Of a stretch of DNA of 64,000 nt, positions 34,367 to 44,157 are shown one piece after another; within the stretch, counting starts at the first letter, position 1, and every line of letters starts with the position of its first letter. Under the pieces are notes generated by a model that saw only the letters and a list, made by a program, of their open reading frames with translations, made no database searches and was not told the DNA's origin. A program made the translations under genes and the position numbers. The stretch comes from Ornithinibacillus californiensis (GTDB lineage Bacteria; Bacillota; Bacilli; Bacillales; Amphibacillaceae). The DNA lies in assembly GCF_001038485.1 (NCBI RefSeq), contig NZ_LDUE01000050.1, positions 107,054 to 171,053 of the forward strand, read 5' to 3'.

Positions 34367-35020
34367 ATGGAACATATAAAAACATACAATAAAATAGAGC
34401 ACCCTGTGATAGATGGCACTTTAATTATCGAAGGGCCAATTCCATCATCTGAGATGAATAAATATAATTTCCACTCTGAGCTAACCTCTTTTCGTCCTGC
34501 AGCAAAACAATTCCAAGCATTATTGGGTATTGCTGATTTACCTGAAGGACGAATAATTGTTGCTAGAAAAAATGATACGATTGTCGGATATGTGACCTAT
34601 TTACACCCTGATCCACTTGAAAGATGGTCAACCTTTCAAATGAAGAATTTAATAGAGTTAGGCGCAATTGAAGTTATACCTGCTTATCGTGGTAATAAAG
34701 TAGCCTCTGCCCTATTAAAGGCTTCTATGATGGACCCTTTCATGGAAAACTATATCATTATTTCCACTGAATATTATTGGCACTGGGATTTAAAGGGGAC
34801 AAATCTAAGTGTATGGGAATATCGTAAAGTAATGGAGAAAATGATGGCATCAGGAAATCTTTTACCCGCCCCAACAGATGACCCTGAAATAATCTCACAT
34901 CCAGCAAACTGTTTAATGGTACGAATTGGGACAAATGTGGATGAAGATTCTATAAAACAATTTGACTCATTAAGATTTTTAAAACGTCAGCAATTTAGAG
35001 AGCTTAGGGAGGGACTATAA
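34367..35020 (+). CDS. acuA: AcuA protein acetyltransferase
   Basis: This 217-residue GNAT-fold protein has the acetyl-CoA loop VIPAYRGNKVASALLKAS (about residues 107-124). In B. subtilis AcuA acetylates and inactivates acetyl-CoA synthetase AcsA. It is first in acuABC; the stop codon overlaps the acuB start by 1 nt. The divergent acsA gene found in B. subtilis is absent here. Confidence 0.93.
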   Translation: MEHIKTYNKIEHPVIDGTLIIEGPIPSSEMNKYNFHSELTSFRPAAKQFQALLGIADLPEGRIIVARKNDTIVGYVTYLHPDPLERWSTFQMKNLIELGAIEVIPAYRGNKVASALLKASMMDPFMENYIIISTEYYWHWDLKGTNLSVWEYRKVMEKMMASGNLLPAPTDDPEIISHPANCLMVRIGTNVDEDSIKQFDSLRFLKRQQFRELREGL

Positions 35021-35670
35021 TGCATGTTGAAGATATAATGAATCGTAATGTCATTACATTAGGATCCACAGATACAATAGCAAAAGCACATCAATTATTA
35101 GTAGATCATAAAATTAGACATATACCGATAGTAGATGAAGATTATTATATAGTTGGGATTGTTTCCGATCGAGATATTCGTGATGCTAGTCCATCAATTT
35201 TCACAACTGATACGGATAAAAGTGTTTTAGATAAACAAATTTCTACTATTATGAGTAGCCCTGTCTTGACAGCACACCCATTAGATTTTGTGGAGGAAGT
35301 TGCACGAATATTTTATGACCGTGAAATTGCTTGTTTACCCGTGGTGAGTAATGAGAAACTAGTTGGTGTTATAACAGAGAAAGACTTACTATATACTCTC
35401 ATTCAACTAACTGGAACCCATGTCCAAGGTTCCCACATTGAGGTGAAAGTTCCTCATAAACCAGGAATCTTACCTGAGGTTGCGTCAGTATTTGGGAATC
35501 ATGGAGTAAATATTTCTTCCGTCTTAATTTATCCTTATAAGAACAATCCTGAATATAAAATATTAGTTTTCCGAGTTCAGACGATGAATCCACAACCAAT
35601 CATACGAGATTTGAGAAGTAGTGGTTATGAACTTATGTGGCCCAATAATATACCGGAGCCTAGACTATGA
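35020..35670 (+). CDS. acuB: AcuB, CBS-pair and ACT domain protein
   Basis: The protein is 216 residues. It has two CBS domains (about residues 1-60 and 75-130; MNRNVITLGSTDTIAKAHQLL and IMSSPVLTAHPLDFVEEVARI) and a C-terminal ACT-like domain (about 140-210; VKVPHKPGILPEVASVFGNH). Its role in acetoin/acetate utilisation is undefined; it probably senses a nucleotide or amino acid. It overlaps acuA by 1 nt and acuC by 4 nt. Confidence 0.93.
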   Translation: MHVEDIMNRNVITLGSTDTIAKAHQLLVDHKIRHIPIVDEDYYIVGIVSDRDIRDASPSIFTTDTDKSVLDKQISTIMSSPVLTAHPLDFVEEVARIFYDREIACLPVVSNEKLVGVITEKDLLYTLIQLTGTHVQGSHIEVKVPHKPGILPEVASVFGNHGVNISSVLIYPYKNNPEYKILVFRVQTMNPQPIIRDLRSSGYELMWPNNIPEPRL

Positions 35671-36821
35671 GTCAACACATGAAATTTGTTTTTGATCAAT
35701 CATTACTAAACTATCACTTTCATGACAATCACCCTTTTAACCAGATACGCTTGATTTTAACAAAGGAGTTATTAGAGGCATCTAACCAACTATTACCAGA
35801 GCAAATTATTACACCACGGTCTGCAACAGATGAGGAAATTGCACTCATTCACGATCCTATGTACATTCATGCTGTCAAATCCGCAGAACAATCACCTATT
35901 GAGAGATTAACCAGGTTCGGATTGGGGACAGAGGATACTCCACTTTTCCCCAATATGCATGAAGCATCCTCGCAGATTGTTGGTGCAACACTAACAGCAG
36001 TAGATGCTGTTCTAAAAAATGGAGCTACACAGGCTGTTAATTTTGCAGGGGGGCTTCATCACGGCTTTAAAAATAGGGCTTCAGGGTTTTGTATCTATAA
36101 TGACGCCGCTATAGCTATTAAGTATATACGTGAATTCTTCGGACTAAAAGTACTATATGTTGATACAGATGCCCATCACGGTGATGGTGTGCAAGAAGCT
36201 TTCTATGATGATCCAAACGTATGCACCTTTTCCATTCATGAAACAGGTAGATATCTTTTTCCTGGAACGGGAAATGTAAATGAAAGAGGAATTAAAGAAG
36301 GCCATGGTTACAGCTTTAACTTACCGATTGACGCTTTTACACAAGACGAATCGTTTATATCCATTTATGAAACCGCTTTACGAGAAATTGCTGAGTTTTT
36401 TCAGCCGGATATTATTGTCACACAAAATGGTGCAGATTCTCACTTTTTTGACCCGTTAACCCATTTATGTGGTTCTATGGCAATCTATGAAAAAATCCCA
36501 GAAACAGCTTTGGAGATTAGTAAGCGATATTGTCATGGAAGATGGATTGCGCTTGGGGGTGGCGGCTATGATATATGGCGAGTAGTACCACGAGCATGGG
36601 CTCAAGTCTGGAATATAATGAAAGATGAAAAGCCCCAAAACGGTGTACTACCTAATGAATGGATTAATAAGTGGCAAAAAGATGCACCCACTACTTTACC
36701 ACTTACTTGGCATGATTCTGAAGAGATCATACCAGCCATCCCAAGAAAAATAGAAATCGAAGAAAAAAATCAGTATACACTAAAGAGTCTACTTAAATAT
36801 ACCCAAGTTAAAAGGAGTTGA
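35667..36821 (+). CDS. acuC: AcuC, histone-deacetylase-family lysine deacetylase
   Basis: The 384-residue class I HDAC-like zinc enzyme has FAGGLHHG (His pair), VDTDAHHGDGVQEAF (zinc Asp and His) and ALGGGGYDIWRVVPRAW. In B. subtilis AcuC deacetylates and reactivates AcsA, opposing AcuA. It is the last gene of acuABC and converges on motS. Confidence 0.95.
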   Translation: MSQHMKFVFDQSLLNYHFHDNHPFNQIRLILTKELLEASNQLLPEQIITPRSATDEEIALIHDPMYIHAVKSAEQSPIERLTRFGLGTEDTPLFPNMHEASSQIVGATLTAVDAVLKNGATQAVNFAGGLHHGFKNRASGFCIYNDAAIAIKYIREFFGLKVLYVDTDAHHGDGVQEAFYDDPNVCTFSIHETGRYLFPGTGNVNERGIKEGHGYSFNLPIDAFTQDESFISIYETALREIAEFFQPDIIVTQNGADSHFFDPLTHLCGSMAIYEKIPETALEISKRYCHGRWIALGGGGYDIWRVVPRAWAQVWNIMKDEKPQNGVLPNEWINKWQKDAPTTLPLTWHDSEEIIPAIPRKIEIEEKNQYTLKSLLKYTQVKRS

Positions 36822-36840
36822 ATAATTTCAACTCCTTTAG
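36809..36840. terminator. Bidirectional terminator between acuC and motS
   Basis: AAAAGGAGTTGAA and TTCAACTCCTTT form a perfect inverted repeat overlapping the acuC stop. Confidence 0.88.
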
Positions 36841-37628
36841 TCTACTTTATAATCTTCATCTAGAATGACTATCTCCACTCTTCTATTTTTACTTCGATTA
36901 CTAGAATTTTCGTTTGGCACAATTGGTTTCGTATCACTATAGCCTGTAATCGAGAATCTCTCTTCTTTCAGATTATTCTCTGCTACTAGAAACCTAACGA
37001 CACTACTAGCTCTAGCACCAGATAACTCCCAGTTTGAAGGATATCGGTAACTAGACATTGGAACATTATCTGTGTGTCCCTCAACTTTGATATCATTAGA
37101 TATTCGTGAAAGTAAATTTCCAACCTTCATTAGGAATGGCAAAGCTGACGGCAAAATATCCGCTTCACCTGGATCAAACAGAATACTATCCTGCAGAACT
37201 AACTCGACTCCTCGTTCGGTCCGAGTAGCTGAAACCACATGGTTTAGTTCATGTTCATCTAAGTAGCTCTCAACTTCATCCATCAAATTATCTAACGAGT
37301 CATCTGTTTGAACGGAAGTAGTATCCGTTTCAGTCTCCCTTTCTTCCTCAGTCTCTACTGGTAACTCGAATTCATTCGTACTCTGTCCCCGTTCTTCTGT
37401 ACTAGTATTTTCAGTAGGATTATCCATTGGAACTGGAGATGGAAAGAAGTCAAATATCATCCTATTTCGAAACGATTCAGAAATTGCTTGAAATTTTGTC
37501 GCATCAATTTGGGACATAGAGAATAATAGAATGAAAAAAACAAGAATCAATGTGACCATATCGGAGTACGTAACCATCCATTTTGGTGCACCTTTTTTGA
37601 TTTTATTTCTCCCTTCTCTACGCTTCAT
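36837..37628 (-). CDS. motS: MotS, sodium-type flagellar stator subunit B
   Basis: The 263-residue protein has an N-terminal KGAPKWMVTYSDMVTLILVFFILLFSMSQID segment with the ion-binding Asp before MVTL (about residue 23). A linker rich in Glu/Thr/Asp is followed by a C-terminal OmpA/MotB peptidoglycan-binding domain (VEGHTDNVPMSS, about residues 175-255). In B. subtilis MotPS is the Na+-driven stator. It overlaps motP by 11 nt. Confidence 0.94.
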   Translation of the reverse strand: MKRREGRNKIKKGAPKWMVTYSDMVTLILVFFILLFSMSQIDATKFQAISESFRNRMIFDFFPSPVPMDNPTENTSTEERGQSTNEFELPVETEEERETETDTTSVQTDDSLDNLMDEVESYLDEHELNHVVSATRTERGVELVLQDSILFDPGEADILPSALPFLMKVGNLLSRISNDIKVEGHTDNVPMSSYRYPSNWELSGARASSVVRFLVAENNLKEERFSITGYSDTKPIVPNENSSNRSKNRRVEIVILDEDYKVD

Positions 37629-38442
37629 TTAGGCCCTCCCCCACGAATGATGAACCCTCTTCTACTGTCTCTTTAGATTTTGTATCTTCTGATAGAAACG
37701 CACCTAGTTTTTCTTCTAAGATTCGTGGATTTTGACCAGATTGTACGCCAATGACACCTTCAATGATAATTTGTTTGATAAATACTTCTTCTTCTGTCTT
37801 ATTCTCTAACTTACTCGTCATAGGAATAAATACTAAATTAGCAAGAACAGTACCGTACAAGGTAGTTAAAAGTGCCACCGCCATACTTGGTCCTAATGTT
37901 GCTGGATCGGTTAAGTTATTCAGCATTAGCACAAGACCAATCAATGTACCAATCATCCCCCAAGCTGGAGCGTACTCACCACATTTCTCAACAATCATTC
38001 TTCCACGGAAGTGACGTTCTTCCATAGCCGTGATTTCGGCATTCATTATATCTTGAATTACTTCTGGTTCAATACCGTCAACAGCTAAGAGAATACCCTT
38101 TTTAATAAATGGCTCATTTACTTCATCTAGCTCATTTTCTAGAGCTAGTATTCCTTCTCTTCTAGCACGTTCGGAAAGTCGAATAAATAGATTAATTAAC
38201 TCTGGCAGTTGACGTTCGTTTTGATGAAAGGATTCTTTAATGACTCTACCGGTTAATTTAATTTGATTAACATTAAAGTTTATAAGTAAGGAACCAACTA
38301 CTCCACCAATGACGATAAGAATAGATGCAAGATCAAGAAAGGAAACAAAGCCTTCTGTTCCGGCATTTGAAAGTATTGCCCCCATTATCATGATAAAACC
38401 TATGGTAATGCCGATAGGAGTTAATAAATCTCGTTTTCTCAT
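37618..38442 (-). CDS. motP: MotP, sodium-type flagellar stator subunit A
   Basis: The protein is 274 residues from the ATG at 38442, preceded by GGGAGAGGG; the ORF runs five codons further upstream. It has four membrane segments (about residues 7-27, 33-53, 150-170 and 180-200) with the MotA motif WGMIGTLIGLVLML. It forms the channel with MotS. It sits downstream of ccpA as in B. subtilis. Confidence 0.94.
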   Translation of the reverse strand: MRKRDLLTPIGITIGFIMIMGAILSNAGTEGFVSFLDLASILIVIGGVVGSLLINFNVNQIKLTGRVIKESFHQNERQLPELINLFIRLSERARREGILALENELDEVNEPFIKKGILLAVDGIEPEVIQDIMNAEITAMEERHFRGRMIVEKCGEYAPAWGMIGTLIGLVLMLNNLTDPATLGPSMAVALLTTLYGTVLANLVFIPMTSKLENKTEEEVFIKQIIIEGVIGVQSGQNPRILEEKLGAFLSEDTKSKETVEEGSSFVGEGLNEA

Positions 38443-38502
38443 ATTCCCTCTCCCCAACTTCTGCTACATAAAATCGCTTTATTGTTTATATCGACATTAT
38501 TT

Positions 38503-39498
38503 TTATTTTGTTGAGTTTCTTTCAACAAGACGGTGTGGTAATACAACTTTTTTCTCATCCACGTCTTCTTTGTTCATATACTTCGTTAATAGGCGCATAG
38601 CAACAGCCCCTATATCGTACATTGGTTGAACAACAGTTGATAGCGTAGGTCGAACCATTGTAGCCAATCTCGTATTATCAAAACCAAATACTTCGATATC
38701 ATTTGGAACATGAAGTCCTAGATCCTGAGCACCGTGAATTGCACCTAATGCAATAGCATCGGAAGCACCAAATACTGCTGTTGGCTTATCAGGAAGGCTC
38801 ATAAACTTCTCTATTGCCTTCATCCCTGAGTTATATGTATAGTCACCATGAATAATATAGTCCTCTACTACTGGAATAGAAGCCTCTTTTAAAGCACGTA
38901 AATACCCCTGATATTTCAATTGGTTAATGGTATATACTTCTTTTCCTGAAATAAAAGCAACCTTCTTATTTCCTTTTTCTATTAAAAATTTCGTTGCCTC
39001 ATATCCAGCAGCTTCATAGTCAATATTAACAGACGGATTAGAATCTGATTCATCCGATGTTGCTGCCAAAACGACAGGTACGGAAGCTGTAGAGAACTGT
39101 TGGATATGTTCTTCAGTAATATTCCCGCCCATGAAAATAATACCATCAACCTGCTTTTCAAGCATTGTATTAATTAATTGCAGTTCTTTATCCTTATTTT
39201 GATCCGAGTTACTTAGGATGATATTATATTTATACATCGTAGCAATATCTTCAATCCCCCGAGCTAGCTCTGCAAAAAATATACTAGAAATATCGGGAAT
39301 AATTGCACCTACGGTTGTAGTTTTCTTGCTTGCTAGTCCTCTTGCTACTGCATTAGGACGATATCCTAGCCGTTCAATTGTAGCTAATACCTTTTTTCTA
39401 GTTGTTGGTTTAACATTTGGATTACCATTAACAACACGGGACACGGTTGCCATCGATACATTTGCTTCTCTTGCTACATCATATATTGTTACTGTCAT
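38503..39498 (-). CDS. ccpA: Catabolite control protein A
   Basis: The 331-residue LacI-family protein starts [26 protein letters not shown] (HTH and hinge with [14 protein letters not shown]), followed by the periplasmic-binding-protein-like core. CcpA binds cre sites with HPr-Ser46-P and controls carbon catabolite regulation. The neighbours motPS and aroA match B. subtilis. Two cre-like sites occur elsewhere in this window. Confidence 0.97.
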   Translation of the reverse strand: MTVTIYDVAREANVSMATVSRVVNGNPNVKPTTRKKVLATIERLGYRPNAVARGLASKKTTTVGAIIPDISSIFFAELARGIEDIATMYKYNIILSNSDQNKDKELQLINTMLEKQVDGIIFMGGNITEEHIQQFSTASVPVVLAATSDESDSNPSVNIDYEAAGYEATKFLIEKGNKKVAFISGKEVYTINQLKYQGYLRALKEASIPVVEDYIIHGDYTYNSGMKAIEKFMSLPDKPTAVFGASDAIALGAIHGAQDLGLHVPNDIEVFGFDNTRLATMVRPTLSTVVQPMYDIGAVAMRLLTKYMNKEDVDEKKVVLPHRLVERNSTK

Positions 39499-39583
39499 TT
39501 CCTTTACCTCCTAGTTCCGTCCAATCGACACAAATCTTCTTTTCATTATCATACTCTACCATGAAAAAAAACACAAAAAATTT

Positions 39584-39628
39584 ATCAAAAAAGCAAGGGC
39601 TTGACCCTACCTGAATCAAACCCTTTTA
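39584..39628 (-). terminator. Terminator of aroA
   Basis: AAGGGTTTGA and TCAAGCCCTT pair across 10 nt on the minus strand with one G-U, followed by GCTTTTTT. Confidence 0.75.
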
Positions 39629-40702
39629 GCTAATCGTCTTAACATATTTAGAAAGCTCTTGTAAAAAGTTTTCAAACATTGGGATATCCATTTGTTGGGC
39701 TGAATCAGATAATGCAACAGCTGGATCTGGATGTACCTCAGCCATAATGCCGTCCGCACCGATTGCAAGTGCTGCTTTTGCAGTAGGAATGAGTAAATCC
39801 CTTCTACCTGTTGAATGTGTTACATCAACCATGACAGGTAAATGAGTTTCCTGTTTTAATATTGGTACAGCGGATATATCTAACGTATTTCTTGTCGCCG
39901 TCTCATATGTGCGTATACCACGCTCACAAAGGATAATGTTACCATTACCACGAGAGATAATATATTCAGCAGCATTAATAAATTCTGATATTGTTGCCGA
40001 TAACCCTCGTTTCAGCAATACAGGCTTATCTACCTCCCCTGCTGCTTTTAATAATTCAAAGTTCTGCATATTTCTTGCTCCAATTTGAATGACATCCACA
40101 AATTCAAGCGCTGTTTCAATATGAGCAGGGTTAACAATTTCACTTATTACTGCTAAATCGAATTCATCTGCTACTTTTCGAAGGATTTGTAACCCCTCAA
40201 TACCTAAGCCTTGAAAATCATAAGGGGAAGTCCTCGGTTTGAATGCTCCACCACGGAACAGTTTGATTCCATTTGCTTGTACGGCTTTAGCCACTTCTCT
40301 TACTTGCTCGTAACTTTCAACAGCACATGGTCCCATGACAAAGTGAGTATTTCCATTCCCTATTTTTTCACCTTTAATATCAATAATGGTGTTATCCGGT
40401 TTACGCTTGCGGGAAACCAATAGCTCTTTCCGATGGTCAACTTCGATTAATTCTAATCCTGCCTTAAAAATTTCTTTAAAGATATGTTCAATCGTAGAAT
40501 TATCAAATGGACCATTATTATGCTGGATAAGTTGATCTAGCATTTCTCTTTCTCTTACTGGATCAAATCGCTTAATTCCTTGTTTGTTTTTAATTTGACC
40601 AATCTGTTTTACGATAGCTGCTCGCAAATTCACAAGTTCAAGTATTTGTAAATTCACATCGTCTAGGCGATTCCTTAATTGGTCCAACTCATTGTAAGTC
40701 AT
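39626..40702 (-). CDS. aroA: Bifunctional chorismate mutase / DAHP synthase
   Basis: The 358-residue protein has an N-terminal AroQ chorismate mutase domain (residues 1-85) fused to a class I-beta DAHP synthase barrel ([29 protein letters not shown] and [16 protein letters not shown]). It commits E4P and PEP to the shikimate pathway; the mutase domain gives feedback control by chorismate/prephenate. A good promoter lies 50 nt upstream. Confidence 0.97.
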   Translation of the reverse strand: MTYNELDQLRNRLDDVNLQILELVNLRAAIVKQIGQIKNKQGIKRFDPVREREMLDQLIQHNNGPFDNSTIEHIFKEIFKAGLELIEVDHRKELLVSRKRKPDNTIIDIKGEKIGNGNTHFVMGPCAVESYEQVREVAKAVQANGIKLFRGGAFKPRTSPYDFQGLGIEGLQILRKVADEFDLAVISEIVNPAHIETALEFVDVIQIGARNMQNFELLKAAGEVDKPVLLKRGLSATISEFINAAEYIISRGNGNIILCERGIRTYETATRNTLDISAVPILKQETHLPVMVDVTHSTGRRDLLIPTAKAALAIGADGIMAEVHPDPAVALSDSAQQMDIPMFENFLQELSKYVKTIS

Positions 40703-40752
40703 CTATAAAGCCTCCTGAAAGGAATACTACTATTTCTACATAATGTGACACA

Positions 40753-40781
40753 ATTATAGCTAATAATTTTCTCTTTGTCAT
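40753..40781 (-). promoter_or_regulatory. Sigma-A promoter of aroA
   Basis: Minus-strand ATGACA, a 17-nt spacer and TATAAT. Confidence 0.7.
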
Positions 40782-40874
40782 CTTTAAGTTTATAATAATA
40801 AAGAGATAAACTGACATTACTTACCTAAAATTTAGTAGTTGCCTAAGCTTTTCACTTATAGGGGGAAATACATA

Positions 40875-43004
40875 ATGAAGGACGATCACATATTTGCTTT
40901 AGATATTGGAACTCGTTCAGTAACTGGAATCATATTAGAAAAAGCGGGTAAAATGTACCGACTAATTGATTACTGTGTGAAGGAACATCAAGTAAGATCT
41001 ATGCTCGATGGTCAAATTCACCATGTAGAAGAAGTAACAAGAGTGATACGGGATGTTAAAGAAACACTTGAGAAAGAGCATGGGCCTCTGAATCGTGTTT
41101 GTGTTGCTGCTGCTGGAAGATCGCTAAAGACAATAACTTCCACCGCTAGACTAGAATTAAATCAAAAACCTATTACTGATAGAGAAACCATCAAGCATTT
41201 AGAATTAAGTGCCGTACATGCAGCACAGAACAAACTTGCCGCAGAAGAAAATCATAACTACGCAAATTACTATTGTGTGGGTTATTCCGTGCTTTACTAT
41301 CAAATTGACCAAAACAAAATAGGGTCCCTCATTGACCAAAGTGGACTAGAAGCATCTGTTGAAATCATCGCAACTTTTTTACCGAAAGTAGTAGTAGAAT
41401 CACTCATCTCTGCTCTAACTAGAGCAAATTTAGAAATGGATGCTTTAACGCTTGAGCCAATTGCTGCAATTCAAGTGTTAATTCCTGAATCGATGAGGAG
41501 GCTAAATGTTGCTCTTGTCGACATTGGTGCTGGAACTAGTGATATTGCAATAACAAACGCTGGGACAGTAGTTGCGTACGGGATGGTTCCAATTGCGGGT
41601 GATGAGATTACAGAATCCGTGAGTGACAAATATTTATTAGATTTTCCTTTAGCAGAGGAAACGAAAAGAAAAATCGTTATTGAAGGACAAGCTACCGTAG
41701 CAGATATCTTAGGATTTGAATCAACTATTAGCTATGAAGAATTAATAAAAGACATAGACGAAAGTATAGACAAACTTGCATCGTCCATTGCCGAGGAAAT
41801 ACTTGTATTAAACGGTACACAACCAAAGGCTGTTATGTTAGTTGGAGGCGGAAGCCAAACACCTGACTTCACGAATCGATTAGCTAGTAAATTACAACTA
41901 CCAACAAACCGAGTTGCTATACGTGATATTGATGCAATTCATGTACTTGAGAAAACGGAAAACCTACCAAAAGGACCTGATTATGTAACTCCTATTGGTA
42001 TTGCAATTGCTGCAAAACAAAATCCAATTCATTATATTTCCATCAAAGTGAACGAAAGAACCATTCGAATGTTTGAAATGAAGGAATTATCCATTGGTGA
42101 TTGCTTAGTTCACGCTGGGATAGAAATTAATAAACTATATGGAAAGCCAGGAATAGCTTCCATTATTACTCTAAATGGAAAACAAATCACATTACCAGGT
42201 GAGTTTGGAAAAGCTCCTACTATCCTTTTAAATAATCAGGAAGCTACAGTTGATACAGCTGTTCAAAACGGTGATTTCATTGAAATAAAAAAAGGCATGG
42301 ATGGTAAACACCCTGAAATAAGGATAGAAGAACTAATCGGTTACATTCCACCTGTGAAAATCCTATATAATAATAATCCTTTTGAATTAAAGTCGGCTTA
42401 TTTTGTGAATAATATGAAACAACATATCGACTATTTGGTTCAGGATCGAGATGTAATCGAAGTACGTACACCAAGAACGTTACAAGACTTTTTCACGATA
42501 GTTAGCACCGAAAAAATACCTGACGATGCACAATATGAAGTATTTGTTAATAACCAAAAAATCAGCTTTACACTAGCAGAAACACAAATCTTAGTAAACG
42601 AGAAGCCAGTTACTTTACACTACAAGCTAAAAGAAAATGACCGGTTAACTGTTTCACCTAAAAATACCCCAACGGTGGCCATGTTATTAAAACAAATGAA
42701 TAAAAAGTATTATCATCAATTAAAGGTAACATTTAATTCTGAATCAGTAATCATGAAACAACCTCAACTAACTATAAAACGTAAGGATAAGGTTTTAGAG
42801 TTAGATGAGATCATTTATCATAACGACCAAATTACGATTGAGGATAAAATTATAGAACCATTCATTTTTCAAGATGCATTTCGATATGTAGATATAGATT
42901 TAACGAATGCTAATGGAAGGTTTATGTTGATGAAAAACAATGAGCCTACTACTTTTTATGAACCAATAATGGATGGAGATCGTTTATCTATAGTCTGGGA
43001 TTAA
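40875..43004 (+). CDS. FtsA-like actin-fold protein with repeated C-terminal domains
   Basis: The protein is 709 residues from the ATG at 40875 (GGGGGAA upstream). Residues 1-380 carry FtsA/PilM-type actin motifs: phosphate-1 FALDIGTRSVTG, phosphate-2 LVDIGAGTSDIAI (about 215) and adenosine LVGGGSQTP (about 318). The remaining 330 residues contain segments ending in NGDFIEI, DRDVIEV, NDRLTV, NDQITI and GDRLSI at roughly 60-residue spacing, suggesting tandem beta-grasp-like domains. It lacks an FtsA-type C-terminal membrane helix. Function unknown; related proteins are annotated as cell division FtsA in Bacillaceae. Confidence 0.8.
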   Translation: MKDDHIFALDIGTRSVTGIILEKAGKMYRLIDYCVKEHQVRSMLDGQIHHVEEVTRVIRDVKETLEKEHGPLNRVCVAAAGRSLKTITSTARLELNQKPITDRETIKHLELSAVHAAQNKLAAEENHNYANYYCVGYSVLYYQIDQNKIGSLIDQSGLEASVEIIATFLPKVVVESLISALTRANLEMDALTLEPIAAIQVLIPESMRRLNVALVDIGAGTSDIAITNAGTVVAYGMVPIAGDEITESVSDKYLLDFPLAEETKRKIVIEGQATVADILGFESTISYEELIKDIDESIDKLASSIAEEILVLNGTQPKAVMLVGGGSQTPDFTNRLASKLQLPTNRVAIRDIDAIHVLEKTENLPKGPDYVTPIGIAIAAKQNPIHYISIKVNERTIRMFEMKELSIGDCLVHAGIEINKLYGKPGIASIITLNGKQITLPGEFGKAPTILLNNQEATVDTAVQNGDFIEIKKGMDGKHPEIRIEELIGYIPPVKILYNNNPFELKSAYFVNNMKQHIDYLVQDRDVIEVRTPRTLQDFFTIVSTEKIPDDAQYEVFVNNQKISFTLAETQILVNEKPVTLHYKLKENDRLTVSPKNTPTVAMLLKQMNKKYYHQLKVTFNSESVIMKQPQLTIKRKDKVLELDEIIYHNDQITIEDKIIEPFIFQDAFRYVDIDLTNANGRFMLMKNNEPTTFYEPIMDGDRLSIVWD

Positions 43005-43005
43005 G

Positions 43006-43054
43006 AAAAAGGATGTCTTGCAAAGTATTTAACCTTTTGCAAGACATCCTTTAT
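43006..43054. terminator. Bidirectional terminator between FtsA-like gene and ytxH
   Basis: AAGGATGTCTTGCAAA and TTTGCAAGACATCCTT pair across a loop of about 12 nt, with T/A flanks. Confidence 0.9.
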
Positions 43055-43058
43055 TATA

Positions 43059-43439
43059 TTAATTCTGTTCTTCTGTATTCTCTTCATTTACTTCATCTGT
43101 GTTTTCTTCTTTAGCACTCTTATCACGGATGTCTTGAATTTTAGACTGCACATTTGAAGTGATTTCTTTCGTTTTCCCCTTCAATTCGGACCCTTTTTCG
43201 GAAGCAACTTCCTTCCATTCTTGCCCTTTTGCTTGTGCAATATCTTTCCATTCTAGACCTTTTGCTTGTGCAACATCTTTCCACTCTGAAGCACGGTCAC
43301 GAACTTGCACTGTACCTTGATTGATATCCCCCCGTAGTTCTTTACCTGACTTAGGGGCGAATAACAACGCTAATCCTGCACCAACTGCTGCTCCGATAAC
43401 TGCACCTACAACAAAATCTTTGCCACTATTTTCTGCCAT
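43059..43439 (-). CDS. ytxH: YtxH-like general stress protein with tandem repeats
   Basis: The 126-residue YtxH domain protein has a Gly/Ala-rich membrane segment (about residues 8-27: VVGAVIGAAVGAGLALLFAP) and KSGKELR. A hydrophilic LEA-like region carries about three repeats of the form EWKDVAQAKGL / EWKDIAQAKGQ / EWKEVASEKGS, then an acidic end. It is downstream of ytxG by 15 nt. The third B. subtilis operon member, ytxJ, is absent. Confidence 0.88.
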   Translation of the reverse strand: MAENSGKDFVVGAVIGAAVGAGLALLFAPKSGKELRGDINQGTVQVRDRASEWKDVAQAKGLEWKDIAQAKGQEWKEVASEKGSELKGKTKEITSNVQSKIQDIRDKSAKEENTDEVNEENTEEQN

Positions 43440-43454
43440 GATAATTCCTCCCTA

Positions 43455-43856
43455 TTATTTTCTCTTTTTTATTAAATCCATTAAAGCTGCTCCCCATGTT
43501 ACTGCTTGTGACGCCTTATCTTGATTATCAGCTGCAGCTCTAGAAACACTGGAAGAAAATTGTCTTAAAGTTTGATTAAAATCATGAACAGTTTCCCCAA
43601 TTCCTTTTACACCATCAAATAAGCCATCTAATTTAGCTGTTTTTTTAGTAACATCTTCTGCGAGAGCATTAGTTTTGTGTAATAATTCCGTTGTTTCCGA
43701 TGTAATTCCTTGCATTTGTTTTTCAAGGCCTTCTAATGTATTTGCTACATTATTAAGTGTACGCGTTGATGCTTTTAGTGTCATTGCCAAATATATTACT
43801 AGCACCGCAAAAGCAACTGCAGCAATTAATGCAGCAATATATAACAATATCTCCAT
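43455..43856 (-). CDS. ytxG: YtxG, DUF948 general stress protein
   Basis: This 133-residue protein has an N-terminal membrane helix (about residues 2-25) and a long helical region (about 30-115), typical of DUF948. In B. subtilis ytxGHJ belongs to the sigma-B general stress regulon and also sigma-H; a sigma-B promoter is visible upstream. Function unknown. Confidence 0.9.
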   Translation of the reverse strand: MEILLYIAALIAAVAFAVLVIYLAMTLKASTRTLNNVANTLEGLEKQMQGITSETTELLHKTNALAEDVTKKTAKLDGLFDGVKGIGETVHDFNQTLRQFSSSVSRAAADNQDKASQAVTWGAALMDLIKKRK

Positions 43857-43917
43857 TCAATGATCATCCTTTCATGATAAGATATACGCCAAATGCATGT
43901 GCTTGTACTTATTAGAG

Positions 43918-43943
43918 ATTCCCCTATTATTCGACATCTAAAC
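43918..43943 (-). promoter_or_regulatory. Sigma-B-type promoter of ytxGH
   Basis: The minus strand has GTTTAG (43943-43938), a 14-nt spacer and GGGAAT (43923-43918), matching the sigma-B consensus GTTTAA/GGGWAT. It lies in a 301-nt intergenic region that otherwise holds only the murC terminator. Confidence 0.75.
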
Positions 43944-44106
43944 ATTGGCACTAGATTTACTCTCTATTTTAGTATATCTCCATTATAGGCTTTTCTATCA
44001 TAAAATTCGAATGATTTGTAGTAGAAATTTCAAATAGATGCATATTTTTCCTATAACTAATCGAAAACACTACAAATACCACCAAGAGAATTAGTATGTA
44101 TAGATG

Positions 44107-44142
44107 TAAAAGGGGTCTGTTACAACAGTAACAGACCCCTAA
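44107..44142 (-). terminator. Terminator of murC
   Basis: GGGGTCTGTTAC and GTAACAGACCCC form a perfect 12-bp stem with a 4-nt loop on the minus strand, followed by TTTTA. Confidence 0.88.
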
Positions 44143-44157
44143 GTTAGTTGAAATATT

